Shown piece by piece: positions 44,153-54,421 of a stretch of DNA of 64,000 nucleotides. The stretch lies in assembly GCA_022813625.1 (NCBI GenBank), contig JAKLMB010000026.1, positions 186,001 to 250,000 on the forward strand, written 5' to 3'. A model generated the notes under the pieces. The model worked only from the letters and a program-made list of their open reading frames with translations. It did not search any database and had not been told where the DNA came from. A program made the position numbers and the translations under genes. How positions within the stretch are numbered: the first letter of the stretch is position 1; the number at the start of each line of letters is the position of its first letter. This stretch comes from Aaosphaeria pasadenensis. Taxonomy: Eukaryota; Ascomycota; Dothideomycetes; Pleosporales.

Positions 44153-45448
44153 ATGATACGTCTCATAAACTACATCAAGTACGGGAACACAGACTGCAGA
44201 ATGTTCGAATCCCCACCACAGAGCTCGTCTCACCACAAAACTCAATGCGATCGCCCAGTGGATATGCAGCACCAGTCACCCTTCTTCAAATTACCGGCCG
44301 AGACGAGGAATCAGATCTACTTTTATGTTTTCAGCGACCTAGGGACAAGCGAGCAAGAGCAACGACGGGACGAATCGTCTAGTATCATTCCCGCATCGGC
44401 ATTACCACTGAGGACAGACTTGCTCAATAGATGCAATCCGATATCACATTTCTCCCGCACGAATCCAAATGTCCAGGCGCAAGCCGAACATGAACCATCC
44501 CACCCACTATCTCTCCTCCAAACCTGCCGTCTCGTCCACAACGAGGCCAACCTCCTTGCATTCTCTCACCATACATTCTCCCTCAGCTTCGCCCTGGTAC
44601 GCAAGCATCCACTCAAGATATTGCTATACCCGCTCCCCCCGTCCAGGGTCTCCACCATAACTCGCATATCACACGACCTGGGCCCGCCGTCAACGTACTA
44701 CCAAGCGACCGCGAATTGCGGCCAGTTATTGAACTACTGCCTCTTGCTGTTCCCTTCTTTGGCCGTGTTCACAATCGAGCTCTGCGTCGACAAAGATGCG
44801 TACGAGAGGGCGTCCCAGGCAGACAATGTCCCAAGCAGAGTCGCTCATTACAACTATCTGAACGGAGTAAGCATCGTGTGGTGCCCGGGAACCGACGAGG
44901 ATGATGGGATGACGGGCCTGAGCGAGCCTGAGCGACAGGCTGTCAAGAAGTTTGCGCCACACTGGTTCAGACAGCTTCTCACCAATAACGACCGCGCATT
45001 TAGATGGCCGAAGGAGGAGGAATGGGCGGTGGAGTGGCCTCAGTTAAGCAGCAGGTTCATGATGGAAATGGACCATTGGGATGGTGGTTCAGGGAATGGT
45101 ATCATGCGGAGCCCGGCAATGGAGCGCGAGGCTATTAGAAGCTTGGAGGGTGTCGATCCATGTATTTGTGGGTGTAAACATCTATGTTGGACAAGTGTGG
45201 ATATGGTGCAAAGGACTGGGAGGCGGGTGAAGGTTAGGGCAGTGGCTCATGGCAGAGAGGGGCTCGGAGACAGTCCTTTCATTAGGTTTAAACTCGAGCC
45301 GGGGACGGAGAGACACGAGCTCACAGTTGACGTGAATGGAGATACTGGACTGTTGTACGAACCGACACAGGGCTATTGGGATGCATTGAGGTGGAAAAGC
45401 ACCTTCTGGGGTAGGATGACGATGCCCTTTGCGAGATCTCCTACGTAG
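44153..45448 (+). CDS. 2EXR/DUF7730-like protein
   Basis: Intronless, 431 residues from the first ATG (MIRLINYIKY); later in-frame ATGs (MFESPP, MQHQSP) are possible starts. The diagnostic element is FFKLPAETRNQIYFYVF at about residue 45, the LPxExRxxIY motif of the 2EXR/DUF7730 families common in plant-associated ascomycetes. It is followed by SLLQTCRLVHNEANLLAFSH, the usual second block, and a central block LLNYCLLLFPSLAVFTIEL. The C-terminal half contains PCICGCKHLCWTS, a compact cluster of four cysteines. The motif loosely resembles an F-box, but no function is established. High copy number in related genomes suggests an accessory gene. Downstream is a small secreted protein gene on the other strand. 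Confidence 0.75.
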   Translation: MIRLINYIKYGNTDCRMFESPPQSSSHHKTQCDRPVDMQHQSPFFKLPAETRNQIYFYVFSDLGTSEQEQRRDESSSIIPASALPLRTDLLNRCNPISHFSRTNPNVQAQAEHEPSHPLSLLQTCRLVHNEANLLAFSHHTFSLSFALVRKHPLKILLYPLPPSRVSTITRISHDLGPPSTYYQATANCGQLLNYCLLLFPSLAVFTIELCVDKDAYERASQADNVPSRVAHYNYLNGVSIVWCPGTDEDDGMTGLSEPERQAVKKFAPHWFRQLLTNNDRAFRWPKEEEWAVEWPQLSSRFMMEMDHWDGGSGNGIMRSPAMEREAIRSLEGVDPCICGCKHLCWTSVDMVQRTGRRVKVRAVAHGREGLGDSPFIRFKLEPGTERHELTVDVNGDTGLLYEPTQGYWDALRWKSTFWGRMTMPFARSPT

Positions 45449-45736
45449 GTAGGTTCTTTATGAATACTACTAATTATCTGCAATATCTCCGAAGCATCCA
45501 CATCTGAAAAAAATCACAAGAGATTGATGATTGAGAAATGGGAGATACTTTTCAAACAAAGCAACTAATTCCGCAATGAAAACAGAAACAAAAAAGAAAG
45601 TGTATTCCACGGTCCAAGGCAGGCGCGCTACCGTTACAACTTGAACACACAGGTTTTGAAGCATGGCAGGTCAACGCAGTTCTCCATCGATCCCGACCAC
45701 CATTTCCCCGAATCGTCGAAAGACTCCTTCTCTCTA

Positions 45737-46582
45737 CTACTCACTAGGCCGTCCCGAAATGCACAGCACGCTTCGGATCTTGTTGTCCCAGTTCGTCTTC
45801 GCCGTGCCGTTCTTGTCTATAAATTCCATGGCACACAGCATTAGCACTGTCCGATCTAGCAGTCCCTCAGTGGCGTAACAGGAAATGACTCAACTTATTT
45901 CGGATAACTTCGCGTAGCCGGGATTCAGTATCATGATTTTCTGCTCGGGCTCATAGTGCCCGTCACAGAACGTGTTACTATAAAGGCGGACATTGCAATG
46001 TCAGAGCGAATGCCGAAAAGAAGGACGACATCAATGATATGAAGTGTACTTCCGGAGATGTGGATGGGTAGACGCACTCGTAAACCACACACGTGGTGAA
46101 TTGCTCTGGCCCGAACGAGGAGATTTGTTGGTCACTATCAAGTTTGACGCAAGTCAGTGGTCTTACTCTCCTTGACGACCTCTCGGATGTGAAATGGGTT
46201 AGTGAGTGAGTGTCGGGGAGAGGGAGAGGGAGCGAGAATATAGAGAGAATAGAGGTGTTGCTGCGTACTAGTCTGTCTTCTCAAAGCTGATGCATTGGCC
46301 TGATTTGCCCCAGAGAAGTTGCGACGCTCCTGTCTTCTTGCCACGGCCCCAGTCTTCCTCAGTCGTGATGTATGCCTTGGACCAGTCAGTTAGGGGATGA
46401 CATTCTCGAATATGAAGAGGTTCAAGCGAAATGAGAATGATCTTGTGGGTACAGTAATTGCTTACAAGGGGTATGGTTTCTGCTTGCGAAAATGGCTTGA
46501 GGTGGTCAGTCTGATCGATGGGGATCGACTGTACGGTGACGGCGAGCAGCGTTGCTGCTGTTGCAAGTGACAGGAATTTCAT
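45737..46582 (-). CDS. Small secreted cysteine-containing protein (five exons)
   Basis: Exons 46582-46466, 46375-46269, 46134-46078, 45977-45895 and 45816-45737 join in frame to 147 residues. A signal peptide is evident (MKFLSLATAATLLAVTVQS). The mature chain is about 128 residues with four cysteines (KSGQCIS, FTTCVVY, NTFCDGH, SVLCISG), enough for two disulphides. No domain is recognised. Four introns in so short a gene, and a signal peptide plus paired cysteines, match what is often seen for fungal effector-like secreted proteins. The last donor (GTTGAG) is the weakest; if unused, the protein would end after LSEIS with three cysteines. The plus-strand neighbour gene ends 289 bases away. Confidence 0.7.
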
Positions 46583-46677
46583 GACGACAGAAGATTGACA
46601 GGATATCGTGATTTAAAAAGATCTTGTATGTAAAAGACTCAAACTAGATAACGATAATTGGGAGTTGAGGAAGCTTC

Positions 46678-47056
46678 TTATAGTCCCCATCTTTTTGTGA
46701 TACGGCCATCGTCAAGTGAGTAAAGCAGCTTGCACGAGGCTGTCGGGAACGTGAAGGTCTCTTCATGAGGATCCATGAGGATGTACAAATAACGGGATGT
46801 CAGTCGTTTCGTCGCACAATATTTGATACTCGGAGCACGCGGGAACCGGCATGAAGTTGAGATGTGAACAGTGTTTGGCACCCGTACGGGAGATTTGACG
46901 GCTCACAAAATCCATCGCCGCATACTTTGTGTGGTTGGTGGCCATTTCACAGTGTGTCATTTCGAAGATGAATATGTTGCTAGTAAGCGTTCCTTGGTGA
47001 CGATGCATACAACATAGTGTGAATCTGACGTTGAGATCTCTACGATAGTGTGACAT
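46678..47056 (-). CDS. Possible second small spliced gene, structure unresolved
   Basis: Two overlapping minus-strand frames look protein-like: one with MTHCEMATNHTKYAAMDF (around 46960-46910) and, in another frame, KYCATKRLTSRYLYILMDP then TFTFPTASCKLLYSLDDG, ending with a stop at 46678. A GTATGC donor after NHTK and an acceptor near 46830 would join them in frame, giving four cysteines, but the acceptor (CCGAG) is poor and no signal peptide or clear start is visible. It could be a decayed relative of the neighbouring secreted-protein gene. Confidence 0.22.
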
Positions 47057-49505
47057 TGGGTCTTCGTAATTTCACGCACTGAGACCACCGATATTGTGAA
47101 GCCACGTAGCGATCACCTCCATGATCGTTATATTGAATTGAAATGATTTAGACTTGAGTCCCCCCTAGCGATCAGCATCAATTGGATCTCAACGCAACCA
47201 GCTCACGTGAGACTGTCGTAGACATATGCCACAGGGAGAGTTGATGTGATTACGAGTATGACCTGCGCCACCTGCCTCGCAAGGACAATTAATTATTCGA
47301 GCAAACAAATTGTTGAACCGTCTTGCTGGTTGAACAACGACGGGTGCCTGGTTCGATGTACGACGGAACGCCCCATGCGAGATCTGAAAGGAACCACTTA
47401 CTATTCACCGGTGCAGCGATAAACGATGAATAATGAGGGTGGCCTGGACCATGGGTGTAACAAATGCTTGAGGCGCGACGTAGGGTATGTTGTCAGTTGC
47501 AGTCAGTCTATATGGGTGAAATGAAGGTACAAATTGGGCGAGTAAACATGTTTGCGATGGTCTCAGGAATCCGGATGTGGACTTGATCGAGTGGGGCGGA
47601 CGGCAGCCGGACTGGTCGATCCTGATCCAGATATCATTTCCACCAACCGTCCGAGTGGGAAAGAAATCGACGAGATCAAACAGCGGGCAGTTGTCACGAT
47701 GTAGGTGGCGCTGACGCTGGCGCAGATGCGTCGATAGTGGAGAGGCGAGTGGAATTGGCCCGGGCTTGGGAGTGACAGGCAGCCCGGAGATGGAAACTCT
47801 TTCAGACCCAATTTCAGGGTTCCTAACTTCTTTCTAACTTTCCACTCCGTACCTACTGTGAATATACTGCATACCTACTCCGTACAGTGGGTGGGTTAGT
47901 ATTGATTATCTCTGTGTATTGTGCGGTGCGGCCCTACGAGGGAAAGTTCAACTGCTGACTCGGGGTAGCGCCTGTTTGAGGCGTCTGTGCGTGTTGCGAG
48001 GGCAGACAAGATGTTTCGTTTGACTAGTCAATCAACTATTTCTCGTACCTACAATAATAATTGTTTGATCATGGACGATCGGCTCGCATGTCCGTCCGTA
48101 CGACTGTTGGTGGTGAAGTGTCCTTGACTCCTGTCTCCACTAATCTATGTCAATACGGCACGTGATGCTTCTCAAGAGAAATAAATGGTCATTCATATGT
48201 ATGTACTTGTACTAATGCGCACGAACTCAATGCTCCCTCGCTGGATGCGCCAACGGCTGTCACGGCCAACATGATAAGAGGTCAGAGCGCATTGAGGCCG
48301 TTGCAACCCGCGACTGCACGATAATTACACAATAGTTGGATGACATGTTTTGCGATGCATTTTCCGAACTCGGTGCAGGGCGCAGTGGTCGCAGCGACGG
48401 ACAATGTTGGATGAGTAAGAACGAACCAACGGACGGAGTATGCACTCTGCACTGATGTGGGCTTGCGGCGCTGGCCAATATTCATTCGACCGATTACAAC
48501 GTCCCGTAGAAGAGAAGGAGAAAAAGAAAAGGGAAAAGAAACTAAAGAGAGAGGAAAAGACAAAAAGAGGCGCGATGAAGTTGGCGAATGGGTATGAAAC
48601 GAGCGGAGGGAAGAGATGGACGCAACAGCGGTTCGTTGGTGAGGCCGTAGCTGGATGGCGGTTTGGAAGACGGAGGGCTGATGCTTGCGCAAGAGGGAGT
48701 AGTAATCGGAATGAACCGAGATTGGGATGGTCACAATTGGTGGAAGGACGATGGGGTTTGTTCTTTTTTTTCTTTCCTTTTCTTTTCTCCCGCAGACCAG
48801 GATGAGGGTTGGAGGAGTGAGGACCACTCAGTGGTCTGTCGAAGGCTGGATGGCTGGATGATGGATGAACGACAAAGAGAGGGGAAGGGATTAGGCTGGC
48901 ACGATGGTGCAATGTTCGGAAGCGATCTGAGGTGGAATCTGCGACAAGAGATCGCTATGATCTTTTTTGATGATAGTGAGCCTAGATGGAATCGTGAAAC
49001 CGTGGGAGAAAGGTCACGGGCAGTACAGCAGCTTGGGCGTATTGGTAAGTAGACACCTAGTAAGTACTCCGTACCTAGGTAGCTAAGGTAGCAGGTATCT
49101 GCTAACTATGCAATAACCACTTCGTAGCTTTTGTGATCTGGCAGAGGGAGATGGTCACATGTGAATAAATGTATGGAGTAAGTATAATTGATAATTGATG
49201 ATTGATGATTGATGAATGAAAAGGCGACAGAAGACGAGGAGACGGGGGGTCAGCCTGTAATGCGCCCGGTCATCCCATCTGATGATTCTATCCTTCTGTC
49301 CTTCATTCTCTGATTACCTAGTATGAACTCCGTAGTATGCAATAATTCCTCCTCTGTTGTCTCCGTCGCCGTCTTCGTCCTTCATCCTCCTAGATACAGT
49401 ACGGCACAGTAGGTATTAGTAGCTAATAGTTAGCAGATAGCTACGGAGTTCATTGCCCAGATGCAGTAGATGGAATGTCGCTCCCCTCATCCACGGGCCC
49501 ATCCC

Positions 49506-49540
49506 AATAATCCCAATCCCAATCCCAATCCCAATCCCAT
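49506..49540 (+). repeat. CCCAAT hexanucleotide microsatellite
   Basis: The unit CCCAAT (read as CCAATC) repeats about five times without interruption in intergenic DNA, preceded by a partial unit. Confidence 0.85.
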
Positions 49541-52500
49541 GTCCAGGTAGGACACCCCCTTGTCAGCGCGTGCTTGCGTCGCGTGCAGTGGAGAAGGACA
49601 GGACAGGGCAGGATAGGGCAGGGCCGGGTCCGGCATGCAGTCCAAGTTAGATCAAACCAGTCAGTGCGAGTGTCTGTAATGAGTATGACTACCTAGATAT
49701 ATATGTACTGTCATTGTGTACTGCGTATGCCACTGTATGGGTGTGTGTGCTCGCATGCATGCCTGCACCGACCGGGAGGGGGGCATATTTACAGCATACA
49801 GCATCCATGCTTGCATGCATACAAGTACAAGTACATACCGCTTAGATACGTGATATCGTATTGAAGGTGCTGTACCCAGGTATCTATGTAGCTCACAACA
49901 TTTGCATCATATTACGAGTACATACTGGATCAACCGGGTCTAGGGTTGGGCAGCCAGAAGATAGAGATGGAGAAGAGTAAAGAAAAACCCGATCGAGTAC
50001 CAAGACAACGAGCAATTCCAGTAAGGAGATTCACCATTCACCATTCACCACCACCTCGTATTCGTTCACCGTCAATTGTTCACACGACTACGATGCACCA
50101 CTACGAGTAGTATTCGACCCCGCCCCGCCATTCGCAAGTCTAGGTACTGTGTAGATGTATGGAGTACTGCACATAGTCTCTTAACGCGGGTAATAATTAG
50201 TGTACCATGATCGCTCCACCACAAGTCTCCATTTAGTATGTCCAGCAGAGCAGCAGAGATTTGGCAATTGACATAGATGGCTTGATATGTACCGCAATGC
50301 TTTGATACATGTGAAACTGCTTATGGTTATTCTGCTATGTAACAAGTATTCTATCCTATTCTCTCCTACGAATATGCTTTCACCGCCTGCTTGCTCTTCA
50401 CCTCCTCATCTCTTCCAGTATCTATGCATTCACCCATTCATTCATCAACGTCCAGTTGAATCTCATGACCTGACTTGAATTTCACTTCTCGTTCTCCTGC
50501 CCACCATTAGCCTCAACTCCAACTCCACTTCCAACTCCAACTACTAGTTGCTGCTACAAGTCTGCTACAACTACTCTTCTTCCTCTTTAGTACCCACCGC
50601 ACGTGCTTGTCGCAGGAGGCCGCAAAGGTCGCCACAGATCCAGACTATCAGAATCACAGAGAGACTCTGAGAGTCTGAGTCTGAGAGAGAGAGATAAAGA
50701 GGGAGAGAGACAGACAGAGACAGACACACAGACTGGCGCTGATCCGAGGTGACCTAACCTGACGTGACCTGACTCCCAAGTCCCAGTCCAACTCCTAGAT
50801 CCAACCCTTTGACGCCGCAGCGTGGCCTGTCCGGTGATCAGAGCTCAATAAGCAATCCCACCACCATCGCATCCGTGTTGGACGTGGAAAATCAAAGAAG
50901 AAATTGACGAGATCAAAAAAAAGTCACAACACAACACAGACTACCGGTGTAAACGACAGACGTCTTTCACCTTCTTTTCCCTCCTATCCTATTTGCGCAG
51001 GTCTTAAAGTTTTGGACCAGACCAGACCAGACCCTTTAAAAGATTGAACGGAATCCCCACTCGCCCCCATACAAGACAAGTAACTACATCCTCTTCAATC
51101 AATCCGTTCATCCAAAGATCCAACAATCGACCAATCCACTTATTCATCCTGTGCGCGCGCAACTCACACCCCTGCAAGAGAGAGAACCTACAGGTACATA
51201 CCTACCTAGGTTCTTTGTATTGGGTAGTGCGCCTACCTTTCTCACCTACGATTGACTTAGCTACGAGCAATTCCCTACGCCCCACCCAACGCCCGCGCCC
51301 GCGCCTGCGCCTGTGCCTGTGTGTGGGCTGTAGTCAGTTAGTTGCGGTGTAATACCTGTGCCCGTCCCTGCGCCCACCACCATCATCTCTCCTTCTATTA
51401 CTTCTTACTTCTACTTTTACTTCTACTCCTCTTCTCCATCTTCAATAATAATAATAACCATCCATCCCTACCCCTTCCCAAAGGCATCCATCCCTGGTCA
51501 GAGAGGTCTTTGTTCCTTTCCACTTCGGTTCGAGCTTGGACTTGGGCGCCTGCGAGTAATCATCAAAGCCAAAACCATCCAACCCTCCAACCCTCCAATC
51601 CATTGTTCCTTCGAATCTACGGAGTATACATAGAAAGAAAGGTAGCCCTACAGCCCCGTCAGACTGCGCAACTCTTTCCTTTCCTTTCTTTTCTTTCCTC
51701 TGCACTGGACTGCCTCTTCATCGGCGATAACTACGACCATTACGATAACTACCTCTTGCGACTTTGACTGGGACCACCACCACCAATCAATCAATCCACC
51801 AACCAACCAACCAGGCACGACAATAGCCAAATCAGAGACAGATACGCACTCACTCTACTCGTACATACTCTTGTCCACGAGGAATAAGCAAGCAGCAAGA
51901 AGCAAGCAGCAAGCCACACGCGGTCCCCACGCATCCAGTCCAGCGCCTTGCTTTTGCCTCTCTCTCTCTGCATCTAGCATCTAGCATCTGGCCGGCCAGA
52001 CAGTCCCAGACCAGACCAGGAATCTCCCATTAGACGAAGTTCCACTCATCTGCTCCATCCCACCTGGCACCCGGCACAGTCTCACCTGGCACAGTTGCAC
52101 CCGCCTCACAGACAACTGCGAGCACGAGCGCTGCCGTTTGCAGTTCCCTGAACCCTCCCCACCAGCATAACCACCACCACCCCCCTCGGTCAGTAATAGA
52201 TAGAGATAGTTATATATCCATCTGTCTGACCTCTGAACCTCTAACCTTGGGGGACTGAGTCGTACCGTGTCGCATCGTATCGCATCGCATCCCACCGTAC
52301 ACAACGACAGCCGACCCGCACCCGCATCTATCCTTCGCCTGTCACCATCTCATCTCATCTACTACCGCTTTCGTCCCGCCCTCGGCCTCCCTCCCCCCCA
52401 ACCCAATAAAAGCCCAAGCGCCCACACCGCAACGCCTCTTCCGGCCTCTCAAAGCCTAAGCTTAAGCTTTGAATCTTCAACTCAAACTATCCCAACCCAA

Positions 52501-52687
52501 TCCATACTTCCTTTTTCTCTCCTCATTTTCTTTTCCTTTTATCTTCGCCGACCGACAAATCTACCTATATCACAGCACCTCCGCCATACTCGTACCATAC
52601 TCGACCATACCATTCCATCCTATTCCTGGCCCACACCCTCCCCAACCAACCGAATACGCCAACCCGACCAACTCGTCCGTGGAATTC

Positions 52688-52696
52688 ATGCAATAA
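52688..52696 (+). promoter_or_regulatory. Minimal upstream ORF (ATG CAA TAA)
   Basis: A two-codon upstream ORF ends 12 bases before the main ATG of the PH-domain-like gene. If in the transcript, it could reduce or regulate initiation at the main start. Confidence 0.45.
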
Positions 52697-52708
52697 AGAA
52701 CCGCAACC

Positions 52709-54421
52709 ATGCCTGGCCATGCGGACTCATCGCCTGCGGATGGCACAGCGAATACATCATCCAACACTTCTCGAAACGCTCAGCGCAGTCAACGCCACGG
52801 TGACAATAACAATTCCTCAAACTCGTCGTCGTCGTCGGACCGCACTCCGCCCGTCTACGGTTACCACAACACTTTCCACACCCACGCGCAGATCCCTGTC
52901 GACAGTCCTCCACCCAATTATGCCTGCGCCAACAGCCGACAAACTTTGGCCCGTCTCGATTCTGTTGCACGTGCTGAGCGCGCTGCAACCTCGCTCTCCA
53001 TTCCATCTTACTCGTGCACCGTCGAAATCTCGGCGCTGTTGAGTTTGAAGCAAGAGCTAGTTTCTCCCTTCCAGATCGCCTCGGACCGCGAATGGGTGGA
53101 TTATTACGTTGTGCTACAAGGCACCCAGCTGAATCTGCACCGACCGAAATTGCCCCATCTTCTCAGTAAGAACAAAAACATCGTTCCAGGTCGACTGATC
53201 CGCTCCTACACGCTGCAGCATGCGGAAGTCGGCGTGGCCGCAGATTTCAAGAAGACCGCCCTCATTCCAAAATCCCCCTTCGCCCACCTGGTCCCCACAT
53301 CTGCCCGCCAGAAATTATACGACACGGATCCGCACCTCTTCGAACCTGTACGGGAACATGTGATTCGCCTACGACTGGAGACGGAGCAATTCCTCATGTG
53401 CGCTCCAACCCAGCTTCAGATGCTCGATTGGGTCGAGAATCTGTGTGCTGCCATTGACATCAGCCTTCCGATAGAGGACCGCAGCGAGCCCCGCTACAGG
53501 AGTCTGCCTAGGAGGACCCGGCGACAGCGCCAGGTCGAGAGCTCCTCTCGCGCAACGGGCGTCGATCTCGACAACCTTTCAAACGTCGAGGCTGGCAGGA
53601 GATTCATCGCCGAGCAAGAGCGTATCTTCCGCCAACTCTACCCTCACCTCGCGGCCGACGCTCCCGCAGCAGACCGCCCAACTGTGCAAGAGGTTACGGA
53701 GCAGGCAGCTGCATCTAACCCGATACTAGACCCAGAAACCGATGACCTGGATCCGGACGATGCTCGCTATCCCACCGCCCGTCGCACCTCATCCCGTGAC
53801 GGGGATTCCGATGAGCGCCCTTCATCGAGCGTCACTACCAGCGACTCTCAGGATCCAAAGTCGAGCCCTCCCCACCGACACAGCCATTCGCAGAGTCTAC
53901 GTTATCGTCGCCGCTGCGCCCCATCCTTGCTGGCATCCTCTCCCCGTGTGAGTGACGTGGTCTACAGCGGGGGGCGCCGCATGCGCATCAACGTCAAAGA
54001 ACGCATTCTGACGGAATACATTCCCCACCCACCGCGCTACGACGTGCATAATTTCCCCAAGCAGACGAAGACGCTTGCCCCGGCCGTCGAAATCGTGGAA
54101 TCCAGACCTGTACCTGCTCCGCTGGTTCTAGAGAGACCCGTCTTGCCGGTGCGAGCAATCAGCGACAACTCATTCTTGAGCTTCGATGCGGCGGAGCTGG
54201 CTCCCACCTCTACCGAGAACACGGCCGTGGACTCGCAGGATGAAGCTGATGCGATTCGGTCTGCATCTTCTTCTGCGCCGCCCTCGCCAACGGTCGCCAC
54301 GCAGGCTAAAGCGGATGCAGCGCGCAGTCTCACGGCCCTCGGAAAACGGAGGTCCAGCGACGAGAATGCAGGAAACAGTGGCCTGAGCGCAGTTGTGTTT
54401 GGTGTTGGGCTCCTGGTCTGA
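52709..54421 (+). CDS. PH-domain-like protein with disordered tails
   Basis: Intronless, 570 residues from the ATG at 52709 (MPGHADSS). The first 110 residues are Ser/Asn-rich. A PH-like fold follows at about residues 115-260: SDREWVDYYVVLQGTQLNLH, the gap with RLIRSYTLQHAEVGVA, HVIRLRLETEQFLMCAPTQ and the closing helix MLDWVENLCAAIDIS, whose Trp is the typical conserved C-terminal helix residue. Residues 300-570 are disordered and acidic/Ser-rich, with a short conserved-looking patch RRMRINVKERILTEYIPHPP at about 423-442. PH domains bind phosphoinositides or protein partners at membranes; the specific role is unknown. The gene stands alone between two gene-poor regions of 6.1 and 4.5 kb, and its upstream region is long and pyrimidine-rich, suggesting complex expression control. 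Confidence 0.85.
   Translation: MPGHADSSPADGTANTSSNTSRNAQRSQRHGDNNNSSNSSSSSDRTPPVYGYHNTFHTHAQIPVDSPPPNYACANSRQTLARLDSVARAERAATSLSIPSYSCTVEISALLSLKQELVSPFQIASDREWVDYYVVLQGTQLNLHRPKLPHLLSKNKNIVPGRLIRSYTLQHAEVGVAADFKKTALIPKSPFAHLVPTSARQKLYDTDPHLFEPVREHVIRLRLETEQFLMCAPTQLQMLDWVENLCAAIDISLPIEDRSEPRYRSLPRRTRRQRQVESSSRATGVDLDNLSNVEAGRRFIAEQERIFRQLYPHLAADAPAADRPTVQEVTEQAAASNPILDPETDDLDPDDARYPTARRTSSRDGDSDERPSSSVTTSDSQDPKSSPPHRHSHSQSLRYRRRCAPSLLASSPRVSDVVYSGGRRMRINVKERILTEYIPHPPRYDVHNFPKQTKTLAPAVEIVESRPVPAPLVLERPVLPVRAISDNSFLSFDAAELAPTSTENTAVDSQDEADAIRSASSSAPPSPTVATQAKADAARSLTALGKRRSSDENAGNSGLSAVVFGVGLLV

Larger units (their letters stand above)
46583..52708. other. Large gene-poor region upstream of the PH-domain gene
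   Basis: About 6.1 kb with no supported gene apart from the doubtful one at 46678-47056. It holds simple repeats: TTGATGAT/TGATAATTGATGATTGATGA near 49189-49218, CCCAAT repeated about five times at 49508-49537, and a GA/GACA-rich tract at about 50670-50735. The words TACTCCGTA or TACGGAGTA occur at 47876, 49065 and 51618, and TACCTAGGTA at 49072. From about 51000 to the ATG the plus strand is strongly C/T/A-rich, consistent with a long 5' leader. Long frames at 48282-48912 (minus) are shadows of a purine-rich tract. Confidence 0.55.

Noticed and set aside
48282..48912. Two overlapping minus-strand frames of 181 and 195 codons
   Set aside because: Ser/Phe/Pro-rich low-complexity sequence that mirrors a purine-rich tract; no signal peptide or domain and poor codon pattern.
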